A DNA stretch of 64,000 nucleotides from Dyella flava (GTDB lineage: Bacteria > Pseudomonadota > Gammaproteobacteria > Xanthomonadales > Rhodanobacteraceae): NCBI RefSeq assembly GCF_016904955.1, contig NZ_JADIKE010000030.1, positions 1 through 64,000 on the forward strand, given 5' to 3'. Position numbers and translations under genes: made by a program. Below, one piece after another: positions 1-7,856 of this stretch. Under the pieces are notes generated by a model. It was given only the letters and a program-made list of their open reading frames with translations. It did no database searches and was not told where the DNA came from. Positions within the stretch are counted from its first letter, which is position 1; every line of letters starts with the position of its first letter.

Positions 1-40
1 CGGTGGTGGTGGAGTCGCCGTGCTTGCCGATGTTCGACAT
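1..40 (-). CDS. Start of an unidentified protein, cut by window edge
   Basis: Only the first 13 codons are present (M-S-N-I-G-K-H-G-D-S-T-T-T), read leftward from an ATG whose complement lies at 38-40. A GGGGA sequence about nine bases upstream is a credible ribosome binding site, which is the main reason for calling a gene. Too little protein is visible to name a family. Confidence 0.45.
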   Translation of the reverse strand, partial: MSNIGKHGDSTTT

Positions 41-364
41 TGTTTTTGTTCCCCGATTTGGCGAGGCAAGGCCTCTTGCGCGATCGGTTAAGCAAACAAC
101 GTAAGCGCTTGGAAGTCATCCGAAATGGTCTTCCATTGCTGTAGGTGGGCGCCGATTTTTTGTCGGGTCGTTGTGAGAAACCGGGTAGCCACTATTTGCA
201 TGCCGGTCGCGGCATTGGCGACTGGATCTAGTTCTGTAACCACCGACGCCCACACCAGGCGCCGGGCATGAAGACGCCTGCTGAAGCTTCATTAGCGGCA
301 TGACCTGCGCAGAAACCGCTGGGTCATTACAACTGATCACCTCGCGACCAACCACCTTCCTTCC
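41..364. other. Intergenic stretch, no gene seen
   Basis: This stretch separates the left-edge gene from the small-gene cassette. The open frames in it have atypical composition and no recognisable family. It probably carries the promoter of the left-edge gene, but I see no convincing -35/-10 pair. Confidence 0.4.
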
Positions 365-400
365 AAAAAAACCGGCACGCTGTTCCTACGCAACGTGCCG
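365..400 (-). terminator. Rho-independent terminator of cassette copy A
   Basis: Read on the minus strand, CGGCACG and CGTGCCG form a stem around a 14-base loop, followed directly by a run of seven T. It lies about 60 bases past the stop codon of the 109-residue gene. The same terminator follows the second copy at 38747-38781. Confidence 0.75.
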
Positions 401-461
401 AAAAAGGCGCAGTGTTGGTACCCAATGCACCAATGGCCACCCTCACACGAACACACGTGTC

Positions 462-791
462 TTATCCACCCCGCGGTGGGGCGAGCGTGTCGACGTATTG
501 ACGCAGGAAGTAGAGGGCGGCGCTGAGGCCGTTGTATTGCATCAGGCTAAGCGGCACGCGGCCGCGGTGTTCGCCGATGGGGTCCGACGTGAGCGTGCTG
601 CGTGAGTTCAGCACGTCTTCGATCGCCTGCATGGCGAGCTTGATGCCGGCCCGTTGGGGGGAGTGGAACAACCGCCTTTCCTGATCCGAACTCCGCAAAG
701 GGAGCATGTCGTCGGTTGGCGGGGTGGATGGGGAAGCTCCGGTGCGAACCGAAGGGCACGGCTGTGCCGTATGATTTGGGGAGGCCATCAT
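462..791 (-). CDS. Hypothetical 109-residue protein, duplicated (copy A)
   Basis: I do not recognise the family. The protein starts M-M-A-S-P-N-H and has a proline- and serine-rich first third. A more ordered, probably helical second half contains GIKLAMQAIEDVLNSRS and PLSLMQYNGLSAALYFLRQY. No signal peptide, membrane segment or Cys/His metal motif is visible, so it is probably cytoplasmic. Tandem ATG codons sit at 791 and 788, with GGAG a few bases upstream. The copy at 38355-38684 differs by only two residues, although its upstream DNA has drifted far more, so the coding sequence looks conserved or recently converted. The dedicated terminator and paired copies argue that it is a real gene. 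Confidence 0.65.
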   Translation of the reverse strand: MMASPNHTAQPCPSVRTGASPSTPPTDDMLPLRSSDQERRLFHSPQRAGIKLAMQAIEDVLNSRSTLTSDPIGEHRGRVPLSLMQYNGLSAALYFLRQYVDTLAPPRGG

Positions 792-1012
792 CAACTCCGT
801 ATAAGTTGGTTTTGGTTTAGCGGGTCGTGGGAGTTCCAGCTCTCACGATCCGCGCCTTCAAGCATTGCTGCCTGGGTCATCGACGTTCCGCAGTTCACGA
901 GTGACGTTGATGACGGGGCCATACTAATGAGCGGTGCCACTCCGGCGTGTAGGATTTCTATGACATTTGGTGTGGGCCATGATGCTGTTGGATGCGAAGT
1001 GTGTTCTATATC

Positions 1013-1050
1013 GCAAAGACGCTGGGCCCCGGCCTGCGCCGGGGCGACGG
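1013..1050. repeat. Half unit of a GC-rich palindromic repeat
   Basis: GCAAAGACGCTGGGCCCCGG followed by a CCGGGG arm matches the second half of the bipartite elements at 5655-5733 and 63056-63181. It is a short hairpin repeat of REP type between genes. Confidence 0.7.
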
Positions 1051-1091
1051 TGATGTGGGCATCTCTGGGTGAGATTGCTGCGCGGGTGATG

Positions 1092-2540
1092 TCAGCGTAG
1101 AGCGCCGGGTCGCAGCAAATCGGGGTGCTGGTGCTGCACGTCCACGATTAATTCACCAAATAGCGAATTGGCCCAGGCAAACCAGCTGCGGGTGAAGTGC
1201 GTGGGATTGTCCTGATCGAAGGTTTCGTGCATGAAGCCGCTGCCGGCGTCGGTATCGCGCAGCCACTTCAGGCATTGGCGAATCTGCGCGGGATCGCTGC
1301 TGGTTTGCGCGTACATCATGATCGACATCGGCCAGATCATGCGCAGGCCTTCATGGGGGCCGCCGATGCCGTCGGCGGCGCGGCCGTGGAAGAAGTAGGG
1401 GTTGTGCGCGCTCCACACGCGGTTACGGGTGTTCTGGTAGAGCGGATCGTTGCGATCGCAGCAGCCGAGGTAGGGCAGGCCGAGCAGGCTGGGGATGTTG
1501 GCGTCGTCCATGAAGAGCTGGTTGCCGATGCCGTCGATTTCGTAGGCCCAGAATTCGCGGCCGTCGGCGTCGCGCATGCGGGCGTCGCGGTTGACGGCCT
1601 GTTCGACTTCGCTGGCGAGCGCTTCGCAGTCGGCGGCGAAGGCGTCGTCGTGATGGATGGCGCGGCTCATCTGTGCAAGCCGGCGCAGGCTCAACACGGC
1701 AAACAGGTTGGCCGGCACGAACAGCGGATAGACGCAAGCATCGTCGGACGGCCGGAACATGGAATGGATCATGCCGTTCGGACGGGTCGGGTTGCCGTAG
1801 CCGCCGAGCATCTGTGTTTCGGTGGGTACGTCGGAGGTGCGCTGGAAGTGATATGGCCCGTGGTCGTATTTGCGTTGCTGTTCGCGGAAGGTCTTCAGCA
1901 CCAGATGCATGGCGGCGCGCCAATCATCGTCGTACGGCGCGGTGTCGCCGGTGGCTTGCCAATAACCGTGGGCGAGGCGGATCGGATAGCACAGCGAATC
2001 GATTTCCCATTTGCGCTCGCCGACGCCGGGTTTCATGTCGGTCACGTCATGACGCGCCCAGACCAGCGGCGGCGCATGCGGGTCGGGCATGAAGGCGTTG
2101 GCGTAGGGATCGATGCGGATGCAGCGCGCGTGGCGCTGGATCAGGCCGTGGAACAGCCGTTGCAGTTTGGGATCGTTTTTCGCCAGTGGGATGTACGGCA
2201 CCACTTGCGCGGAAGAATCGCGCAGCCACATGGCGTCGATATCGCCGGTGATGACGAAGGTATCCGGCTTACCGTCGAGCGTGCCGAGTTCAACCGTGGT
2301 GTCGAGGGTGTTGGGGTAGCAGTTCTCGAACATCCAGGCGAGCTTGGGATCGCCGATCGCGGCTTTGACGCTGGCGAGTTGGCGTTCGACCGCCTCACTG
2401 ACGAACTTGCGCTTGGCGAGGGGCGGGCGCTTGCTGATGTAGTTGCTCTGTGCCGAGGCGTTGCGCGGCAGCGCTGCACTGAACACGCTTGCACTGGCGG
2501 CGAGGCCAGACCATTTCAGGAAATCACGGCGCGTCGGCAT
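1092..2540 (-). CDS. Exported GH125 alpha-mannosidase (exo-alpha-1,6-mannosidase type)
   Basis: This is a glycoside hydrolase family 125 protein of 482 residues, normal for the family, which removes non-reducing terminal alpha-mannose without a metal ion. The N-terminus is a textbook Tat signal (TRRDFLKWSG, a hydrophobic stretch, then an Ala-x-Ala-like site before Q), so the protein should be exported folded. The signal decides the start at 2540, seven codons inside a TTG-started frame; GGAG lies 12 bases upstream. Conserved blocks include AMWLRDSSAQV near residue 105, WEIDSLCYPIRLAHGYW, and near the end HETFDQDNPTHFTRSWFAWA. The next gene on the same strand is a beta-mannosidase, so both probably trim mannose-containing glycans such as N-glycan cores. 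Substrate choice is inferred. Confidence 0.88.
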   Translation of the reverse strand: MPTRRDFLKWSGLAASASVFSAALPRNASAQSNYISKRPPLAKRKFVSEAVERQLASVKAAIGDPKLAWMFENCYPNTLDTTVELGTLDGKPDTFVITGDIDAMWLRDSSAQVVPYIPLAKNDPKLQRLFHGLIQRHARCIRIDPYANAFMPDPHAPPLVWARHDVTDMKPGVGERKWEIDSLCYPIRLAHGYWQATGDTAPYDDDWRAAMHLVLKTFREQQRKYDHGPYHFQRTSDVPTETQMLGGYGNPTRPNGMIHSMFRPSDDACVYPLFVPANLFAVLSLRRLAQMSRAIHHDDAFAADCEALASEVEQAVNRDARMRDADGREFWAYEIDGIGNQLFMDDANIPSLLGLPYLGCCDRNDPLYQNTRNRVWSAHNPYFFHGRAADGIGGPHEGLRMIWPMSIMMYAQTSSDPAQIRQCLKWLRDTDAGSGFMHETFDQDNPTHFTRSWFAWANSLFGELIVDVQHQHPDLLRPGALR

Positions 2541-2590
2541 GGTGCAAAGTTTCTCCTGCAATGGGACGTTCGGTCTCGCCGATATCCATC

Positions 2591-2680
2591 GTAGGCTGGG
2601 TTAGCGCAGCGTAACCCAGCAAATAGTGGTTCAAGGCAGGTGGTGGTTTCGTTGGGTTACGCTGCGCTAACCCAACCTAC
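2591..2680. repeat. Paired GTAGG(C/T)TGGGTTAGCG palindromic repeat
   Basis: Two arms, 2591-2620 and 2651-2680, are inverted copies of each other. Each is itself a hairpin (GGGTTAGCGCAGCGTAACCC core). The element fills the gap between the two mannosidase genes. A single half unit recurs at 57812-57840. A long stem could form in RNA read in either direction. Confidence 0.85.
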
Positions 2681-2688
2681 GGTTCGCA

Positions 2689-5358
2689 TTACGGGTTGGT
2701 CATGACTTCGGCCAGGTTTTGCACTTGCATTGCGTGCTGTAACTGCTGGAGCGATGCCTTGCTGTGGATGGTCAAGGTGATGGTCTGGCCTGGCAGCAGA
2801 TTGAACGCGTTATCCGACAGGTCTGCATCCAGTGCGCCGAAGGAAACCCAGACGTCACGTGCGAGTTGGTCGGTGCTGAGGGTTAGCGTGTAGCCATCGG
2901 CGCCTGCTTCCAGCTTGGCCTGGATATGCGGTGTCGGCAGTTGCAGGTTCTTGGCATCGTCGAAGAACACCAGATTCCGCGAGACGACCTGGTTGCCATC
3001 CAGCAGTTCGAACACGGCGAAGGTCGCGTGCGGATCAGCGCCGTTGAGCAACTGGGCGTCGGTATAGGTCGCGACCTTGTCGCTGCTGAGTGCTGGCACG
3101 GCGGCGGTTTCGCTGCGTTCGCTCAGTGTCTTGCCGGCGAAATCCATCACGCGCATGCGCCAGCTCAGGTTCGCCGGAGCGGTGCGGTCCGATACCAGCG
3201 ACACGGTGGTCTGGCCGTTGCTGCGCAGCGCGGCGATCAACAGTGGCGCATAGAAACGGCGTGCGTGGAATTGCAGGGCTTTCCAGCGGCCGAAGTAATC
3301 GATGCTGGCCCAGGATGCGCCGGGCCACACATCGTTGAGCTGCCAATACAGCGAGCCCATAGCCTGCGGGCGCGAGGCGCGCAGATGTTCGGCGGCGAGC
3401 TGGATGCCGTGGGCCTGCATCACCTGGCTCAGATAGACAAACGACGAGAAATCCTTCGGCTGGCCGTAGCTGCGCGTGATGTACAGCAGCAGGCGCTTGT
3501 TGCCGTTGCCGCTGTCGTATTTCTGGTGCGCACGCATCACCGGCGACTCCGGCTGCATGTCGCCTGGTTCGGCGAAGGCGCGGATGGTGCGCATGTCCGG
3601 GAACGATTGCAGGCCGTATTCGGATTGGAAGCGCGGGGTGATGTTGAGGTATTCCTCGACCGGCTTGGCTTCGCCGGACCACACGTTCCAGTAGTGATAG
3701 TCGCCGTTATCCAGCACGTTGGCCGGACCTTCGTAATCGGTGCTGGGCGTGCTGGCCCAGTACGGCACGCCGTTGTCGTATTGGGTGACGACGTTGCGCA
3801 GCACGTTGCCGAACAGGTTGACCATGCCGGTGACGATGCGCTCGCGCTCATCCGGCGCAATGCCGGCTTTGAACGCTTCGCGATCCGACCAGGATTCCCA
3901 GCCGGTCTGCACTTCGTTGTTGCCGCACCAGAGCACGATGCTGGGATGATCGCGCAGGCGCTTCACTTGTTCGATCGCTTCCTGGCGGGTGTTGTCGACA
4001 AAGGCGGCATCGCTGGGCGGGATCGCGCCGCCGAACATGAAGTCCTGCCAGACCATGATGCCGAGCCGGTCGGCCATCTCGTAGAACGCATCGGGGAAGT
4101 AATAACCGCCTCCCCACAGCCGCACCATGTTCATGTTGGCATCGTGGGCCGATTGCAGGATGTGCTGCATCTGCGCATCGTCCACGCGGGTGGGGAAGCT
4201 GTCGAACGGAATCATGTCGGCGCCCTTGGCGAACACCGGGATGCCGTTGACCACGAAGGCGAAGCTGGTGCCCCATGCATCCTTCTCGCGGCGAAGCTCG
4301 ACGGTACGCAGGCCGATCGCATGCTGGGCGCTGTACAGCTCGCCGCTGTCATCGCGGATGCTGGCTTTGAAGGTGTACATGTCCGGCGCGCCGTAGCCGG
4401 CCGGGAACCAACGTTTTGGATGAGCGATGCGCAGCGGCAGGCTGATGGTCTGCTTGCCGCTGTCAACGGTGACATCCTGTTCGACGTGCGCGGCGCTTTG
4501 CCCGTCCGGGCCGATCGCATCGACGCTGACGTGCACGGTCTCGCTGGTGTCGGCGTTGATCTCCAGCTGCGCGGCCACTTGTGCCGCTTCGCTGCTCAAG
4601 TAGGTTTGCTCGATGTGGAAATCGTCGACGCGCAGCGCGTTCCAGCTATCCAGGTGGACGTGCTGCCAGATGCCTTCGGTGACGATGCGCGGGCCCCAGT
4701 CCCAGCCGTATTGATAAGCGGCCTTGCGCACGTAGTTGGCGGTCTGCTTGCCCTTGGGTTCGTCGCCGAAGGCGGAGTCGAACTCGCCGGGCAAGGCATA
4801 GGGCTGTTTCAGCAACCAGGGTTGCAGCTTTTCAATCGGCGAATATAGACGCACTTCCAGCGTGTTCTGGCCTGCATGCAACACGCCTTTCACCGGCACC
4901 GACCAGCGCCGGAACATGTTGTCGGCGCTGATGACTTTATTGCCGTTGAGATAGACGTCGGCGAAGGTGTCGAGGCCGTCGAACACGAGATCGACATGAC
5001 CGCGCTGCAAGGTGGCCACGTCGACGGTGAAGCTGGTCTGGTACTGCCAGTTGGACAGGCCGACCCATTGCACCTTGGCTTCGTTGTCGCGATAGAACGG
5101 ATCGGGCAGCAGCTTGGCGGCGAGCAGGTCGGTTTGCACCGTGCCCGGGATGGTGGCGGTGTGCCAGTGCGTCGCGTCGCGATGATCCTTGGCGTGGGTG
5201 TCGCCATCGGCAAGCCGGAAACGCCAGTTACCGTCGAGCGATTGCGAGGTGGTCTGCGCCAGGGCGGTGTTCAGGGCAAGTGGCAGCAACAAGAGCGCGG
5301 CGATTTTCAGCGGGCGTAATGGATGGCGTGCGCCGATCAAGCTGATTCGTTCAAGCAT
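2689..5358 (-). CDS. GH2 beta-mannosidase, exported
   Basis: A family 2 glycoside hydrolase of 889 residues that should cleave terminal beta-mannose. It shows the usual order: N-terminal sugar-binding beta domain (SLDGNWRF), immunoglobulin-like domain, TIM barrel, then C-terminal beta domains. The acid/base glutamate is in WCGNNEVQTGW (about Glu482) and the nucleophile in RFQSEYGLQSFP (about Glu580). I chose the start at 5358 because it gives a basic N-region followed by IAALLLLPLALNTALAQ, a signal peptide. An in-frame ATG at 5445 adds 29 residues but lacks a ribosome binding site. It lies upstream of the GH125 gene on the same strand; the repeat at 2591-2680 separates them. The pair resembles mannose-trimming parts of bacterial N-glycan utilisation loci, but no transporter is visible here. 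Confidence 0.9.
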   Translation of the reverse strand: MLERISLIGARHPLRPLKIAALLLLPLALNTALAQTTSQSLDGNWRFRLADGDTHAKDHRDATHWHTATIPGTVQTDLLAAKLLPDPFYRDNEAKVQWVGLSNWQYQTSFTVDVATLQRGHVDLVFDGLDTFADVYLNGNKVISADNMFRRWSVPVKGVLHAGQNTLEVRLYSPIEKLQPWLLKQPYALPGEFDSAFGDEPKGKQTANYVRKAAYQYGWDWGPRIVTEGIWQHVHLDSWNALRVDDFHIEQTYLSSEAAQVAAQLEINADTSETVHVSVDAIGPDGQSAAHVEQDVTVDSGKQTISLPLRIAHPKRWFPAGYGAPDMYTFKASIRDDSGELYSAQHAIGLRTVELRREKDAWGTSFAFVVNGIPVFAKGADMIPFDSFPTRVDDAQMQHILQSAHDANMNMVRLWGGGYYFPDAFYEMADRLGIMVWQDFMFGGAIPPSDAAFVDNTRQEAIEQVKRLRDHPSIVLWCGNNEVQTGWESWSDREAFKAGIAPDERERIVTGMVNLFGNVLRNVVTQYDNGVPYWASTPSTDYEGPANVLDNGDYHYWNVWSGEAKPVEEYLNITPRFQSEYGLQSFPDMRTIRAFAEPGDMQPESPVMRAHQKYDSGNGNKRLLLYITRSYGQPKDFSSFVYLSQVMQAHGIQLAAEHLRASRPQAMGSLYWQLNDVWPGASWASIDYFGRWKALQFHARRFYAPLLIAALRSNGQTTVSLVSDRTAPANLSWRMRVMDFAGKTLSERSETAAVPALSSDKVATYTDAQLLNGADPHATFAVFELLDGNQVVSRNLVFFDDAKNLQLPTPHIQAKLEAGADGYTLTLSTDQLARDVWVSFGALDADLSDNAFNLLPGQTITLTIHSKASLQQLQHAMQVQNLAEVMTNP

Positions 5359-5654
5359 GCTGCTGAGCCGTATGGAATGGATGGATGTTGATCGCGTCGT
5401 GGCTTGCACAGCCAGGGCGCGCCCCCGAGGATCGATGGCGGACATTTAGATCGATCTATATCGGGCCGACACTAACAGCAGGCATAGGGGATGCGCATGC
5501 CGCACTGCAATAGCTCAGCGTGTTGGCCACCAAGGATATCGAGCCGTTGGTCACGGCGCGTCGCGAAAGGCCAGGGCGCCTAGCTGGCGATGATGCGTTC
5601 CACTTTTGTGTGGTCACGTTGAGTTGGCATGCAGTCTTATTGCGAGATGCCTCA

Positions 5655-5733
5655 CCGTCGTCCCGGCGAAGGCCGGGACCCAGTGACTTGATGCGGCAAA
5701 GACGCTGGGCCCCGGCCTTCGCCGGGGCGACGA
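5655..5733. repeat. Bipartite CCGTCGTCCCGGCG palindromic repeat
   Basis: Two hairpins in head-to-head arrangement (CCGTCGTCCCGGCG with CCGGGACCCAG, then CTGGGCCCCGG with CCGGGGCGACG) are joined by TGACTTGATGCGGCAAAGACG. The same arrangement is found at 63056-63181 and as a half at 1013-1050. It sits in the 500-base gap between the beta-mannosidase start and blaI, where I see no gene. Confidence 0.8.
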
Positions 5734-5776
5734 TCCACAAAAATGTAGAGATACCGCTGAGACCCAAACTTCCTTC

Positions 5777-5837
5777 CTACTAAAGTCATAGTTGACAACC
5801 CGCCCGATCACGCTACCATCTACTAAATCCATAGTAG
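5777..5837 (+). promoter_or_regulatory. blaI promoter with two BlaI-type operator dyads
   Basis: CTACTAAATCCATAGTAG (5820-5837) is a perfect dyad with six-base arms, and CTACTAAAGTCATAGTTG (5777-5794) is a close second copy 43 bases upstream. Between and over them lies a promoter: TTGACA (5792-5797), 16 bases, TACCAT (5814-5819). The upstream dyad overlaps the -35 box and the downstream dyad covers the likely transcription start, a standard autorepression layout for BlaI/MecI repressors. Assignment to BlaI is inferred from position and from similarity to the TACTA/TAGTA half sites of that family. Confidence 0.75.
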
Positions 5838-5857
5838 TTGGCAGGAAGGCCGGTGCG

Positions 5858-6232
5858 ATGAAGATCTCCCTTACTGATCGTGAGGCGGACGTCATGCAGG
5901 TGCTGTGGGATCACGGCCCTTCGGTCGTCGCCGAAGTGCGCGAGCGGCTGGACGATAAGCTTGCTTACACCACCGTGCTTACCGTGCTGCGCACGCTGGA
6001 AGCCAAAGGCTATGTGGGTCACGACGAAGAAGGCCGTGGCCACCGCTATTTCGCGAGCGTGAAGCAACAGGCGGCGCGCAAGAACGCTCTGCAACATCTG
6101 ACCGACAAGTTGTTCAAGGGTTCGGCGGAGCTGTTGTTTTCGCATCTGGTCTCGGACCAGAAGCTCAGCCCCGAGCAGATCAAGCGCATGCGCGAATTAC
6201 TGGCCGAACGATCGGACAAGGAGAAGCCGTAA
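5858..6232 (+). CDS. blaI: BlaI/MecI-family winged-helix repressor
   Basis: A 124-residue BlaI/MecI/CopY-type repressor. The N-terminal winged helix (LTDREADVMQVLWDHGPS, then TVLTVLRTLEAKGYVGH) binds operator DNA. The C-terminal helices (SELLFSHLV region) form the dimer and contain the site cut by the partner protease. The start at 5858 follows AGGAAGG with good spacing; an upstream in-frame ATG would place the operator inside the gene. It overlaps the next gene by one base in a TAATG junction, so the two are co-translated. No beta-lactamase gene is adjacent, so the regulon is probably elsewhere or concerns envelope stress. Confidence 0.9.
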   Translation: MKISLTDREADVMQVLWDHGPSVVAEVRERLDDKLAYTTVLTVLRTLEAKGYVGHDEEGRGHRYFASVKQQAARKNALQHLTDKLFKGSAELLFSHLVSDQKLSPEQIKRMRELLAERSDKEKP

Positions 6233-7773
6233 TGCTTGCCATGATGATCTATGTGTTGGTGGTGGGTGTCTTGCTCAGCATCGCGGCACTGATTGCCGAA
6301 TACGCTGCCAGGCAGCGGGGCGGATCCCGGCGTTGGATATGGATGGTGACGATTGTCGCGTCGATCGCGCTGCCGCTGATTATTCCGTCGGTCACAGTCC
6401 AGGTGCCGGAACTGATCAAGCCGACGAACTCACCGCAGTCCATCGCGCTGCGCCAAGCCACCTCGGTAAAGATGCCGCCCGCCTTGCTGGATCTGGGCAT
6501 GCCGCAACTGGATGCGACGCCACACCGGTTTGACGTGCTGTTTCATCGCATCTGGCTCGGCGCTTCGCTGGCCATGCTGGCGGCGCTGATCCTCAGCGGC
6601 GGCTTGTTGTACTCGCGCAAGCGCAGCTGGGCGACCGGCGCGCTTTGCAATACGCCGGTATTTATCGCGCCGGACGTGGGCCCGGCGGTGGTCGGCCTGT
6701 TGCGGCCACGCATCGTGGTGCCCGCGTGGCTGTTGCAGGAATCGGCCGCGCGCCAGCAGTTTGTATTGGCGCACGAGCAGTCGCATCTGGATGCGCGCGA
6801 TCCGCAGATGCTCACCATCGCTCTGTGTCTGCTGCTTGCCATGCCGTGGAACCTGCCGTTGTGGTGGCAGCTGCGTCGTCTGCGCCGCGCGATTGAAGTG
6901 GATTGCGATGCGCGTGTCCTGCGCAGCGGACGGGACATGACGGGGTACTGCGAAACGCTGATTCAAGTCGGCCAGAACCAGTCCAGCTATATCGGTGCCG
7001 TGGCTGCCATGTCGGAGTCCGGATCGTTTCTTGAGCAGAGGATCAAAATCATGTTGCTGAAACCAGGGAAGTGGGCGCGTCTTTCGGCGCTGGCGATGGT
7101 TGTGGTGTCGGTCGGCACGGCGGCATTCGCTGCGCAAGTGACGCCTCCGGATAACACCGGCGCGACGGTGAGCGTAAGCCCTGCGGTGCTCACCAACTAT
7201 GTGGGCTTCTACAAGTTCATGGGCCCGTATGCGGTGATGTCGATTACGCTGGATGGCTCTCAGCTTTCTGCGCAGCTGACCGGGCAGCGGGCTGTTCCGA
7301 TCTATCCCAGCAGCAATACCGCGTTCTTCTACAAGGCGGTCAATGCGCATCTGGATTTTGTGGTGGATGCGCAAGGTCATCCTACTGCCCTGGTGTTGCA
7401 TCAGAATGGTCGAGACGTCACGGCTCCGCGCATCGACGCGGCCGCCGCGCAGCAGATCCAGAACGCACTCGATAAGCGGGTGAGCGCGCAGCAGCCGTTG
7501 CCCGATAGCGAACAGGTTCTACAGATCGTGCTCTCGCCCAATGACGACTCGCCGCGCCTGGGCCCGGGGCTTGCAAAGGCGAGACGCGAGCAGCAAGCCG
7601 CCATCAGCGCCATGGATGCCAAGCTCGGCCCGGTGACGTCGCACGAGTTCATTGGAGTCAACCCCCAGGGATGGGACAAATATGTGGTGCGCCACGAAAA
7701 TGGCACGGAGGAAGTGAGTTTTGTGCTCGACTCCGATGGCACCATCGTCGGCGCGTGGCGCAGCCAACAATAA
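6232..7773 (+). CDS. M56-family sensor protease (BlaR1/MecR1-like) without penicillin-binding domain
   Basis: A 513-residue membrane metalloprotease that presumably inactivates the BlaI-type repressor encoded just upstream. Hydrophobic segments lie near residues 3-24, 37-52 and 103-125. The zinc site is HEQSH (His181 to His185) with a following acidic stretch. A further hydrophobic segment sits near residue 285. In place of the beta-lactam sensor of true BlaR1, the C-terminal part has a domain that looks like DUF3471 (YVGFYKF to QNGRDV) and a second small beta-rich region ending EEVSFVLDSDGTIVGAW. The stimulus is therefore unlikely to be a beta-lactam. Domain naming by eye; the protease assignment is firm. 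Confidence 0.85.
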   Translation: MLAMMIYVLVVGVLLSIAALIAEYAARQRGGSRRWIWMVTIVASIALPLIIPSVTVQVPELIKPTNSPQSIALRQATSVKMPPALLDLGMPQLDATPHRFDVLFHRIWLGASLAMLAALILSGGLLYSRKRSWATGALCNTPVFIAPDVGPAVVGLLRPRIVVPAWLLQESAARQQFVLAHEQSHLDARDPQMLTIALCLLLAMPWNLPLWWQLRRLRRAIEVDCDARVLRSGRDMTGYCETLIQVGQNQSSYIGAVAAMSESGSFLEQRIKIMLLKPGKWARLSALAMVVVSVGTAAFAAQVTPPDNTGATVSVSPAVLTNYVGFYKFMGPYAVMSITLDGSQLSAQLTGQRAVPIYPSSNTAFFYKAVNAHLDFVVDAQGHPTALVLHQNGRDVTAPRIDAAAAQQIQNALDKRVSAQQPLPDSEQVLQIVLSPNDDSPRLGPGLAKARREQQAAISAMDAKLGPVTSHEFIGVNPQGWDKYVVRHENGTEEVSFVLDSDGTIVGAWRSQQ

Positions 7774-7856
7774 GTACGGCCGGGTCTTCTTGTATATGAG
7801 GCCATCCTCATATATGGTGCGGGGCTGTTCTGTTCCCCGCATCTGGAGACCCCGCC

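Larger units (their letters stand above)
360..960 (-). repeat. Inverted duplicate, copy A of the small-gene cassette
   Basis: The segment holds upstream region, gene and terminator and is matched in opposite orientation by about 38190-38795. The coding part and terminator are nearly identical. The region upstream of the start codon is clearly homologous but much more diverged, with shared blocks such as ACTCCCACGACCCGCTAAAC and CGATGACCCAGGC. The exact outer limits are by eye. Confidence 0.8.

Noticed and set aside
1197..2594. Long plus-strand frame (465 residues) opposite the GH125 gene
   Set aside because: Antisense shadow of a high-GC gene; Ala/Gly/Val/His-rich with no family motif, whereas the minus strand has full GH125 signatures.
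2926..4848. 640-residue plus-strand frame opposite the beta-mannosidase
   Set aside because: Shadow frame. The catalytic motifs of GH2 are on the other strand.
5641..5740. CRISPR-like appearance of repeated GTCGTCCCGG units
   Set aside because: The units are inverted hairpins scattered through the window with no regular spacing or spacers, so they are REP-type repeats.
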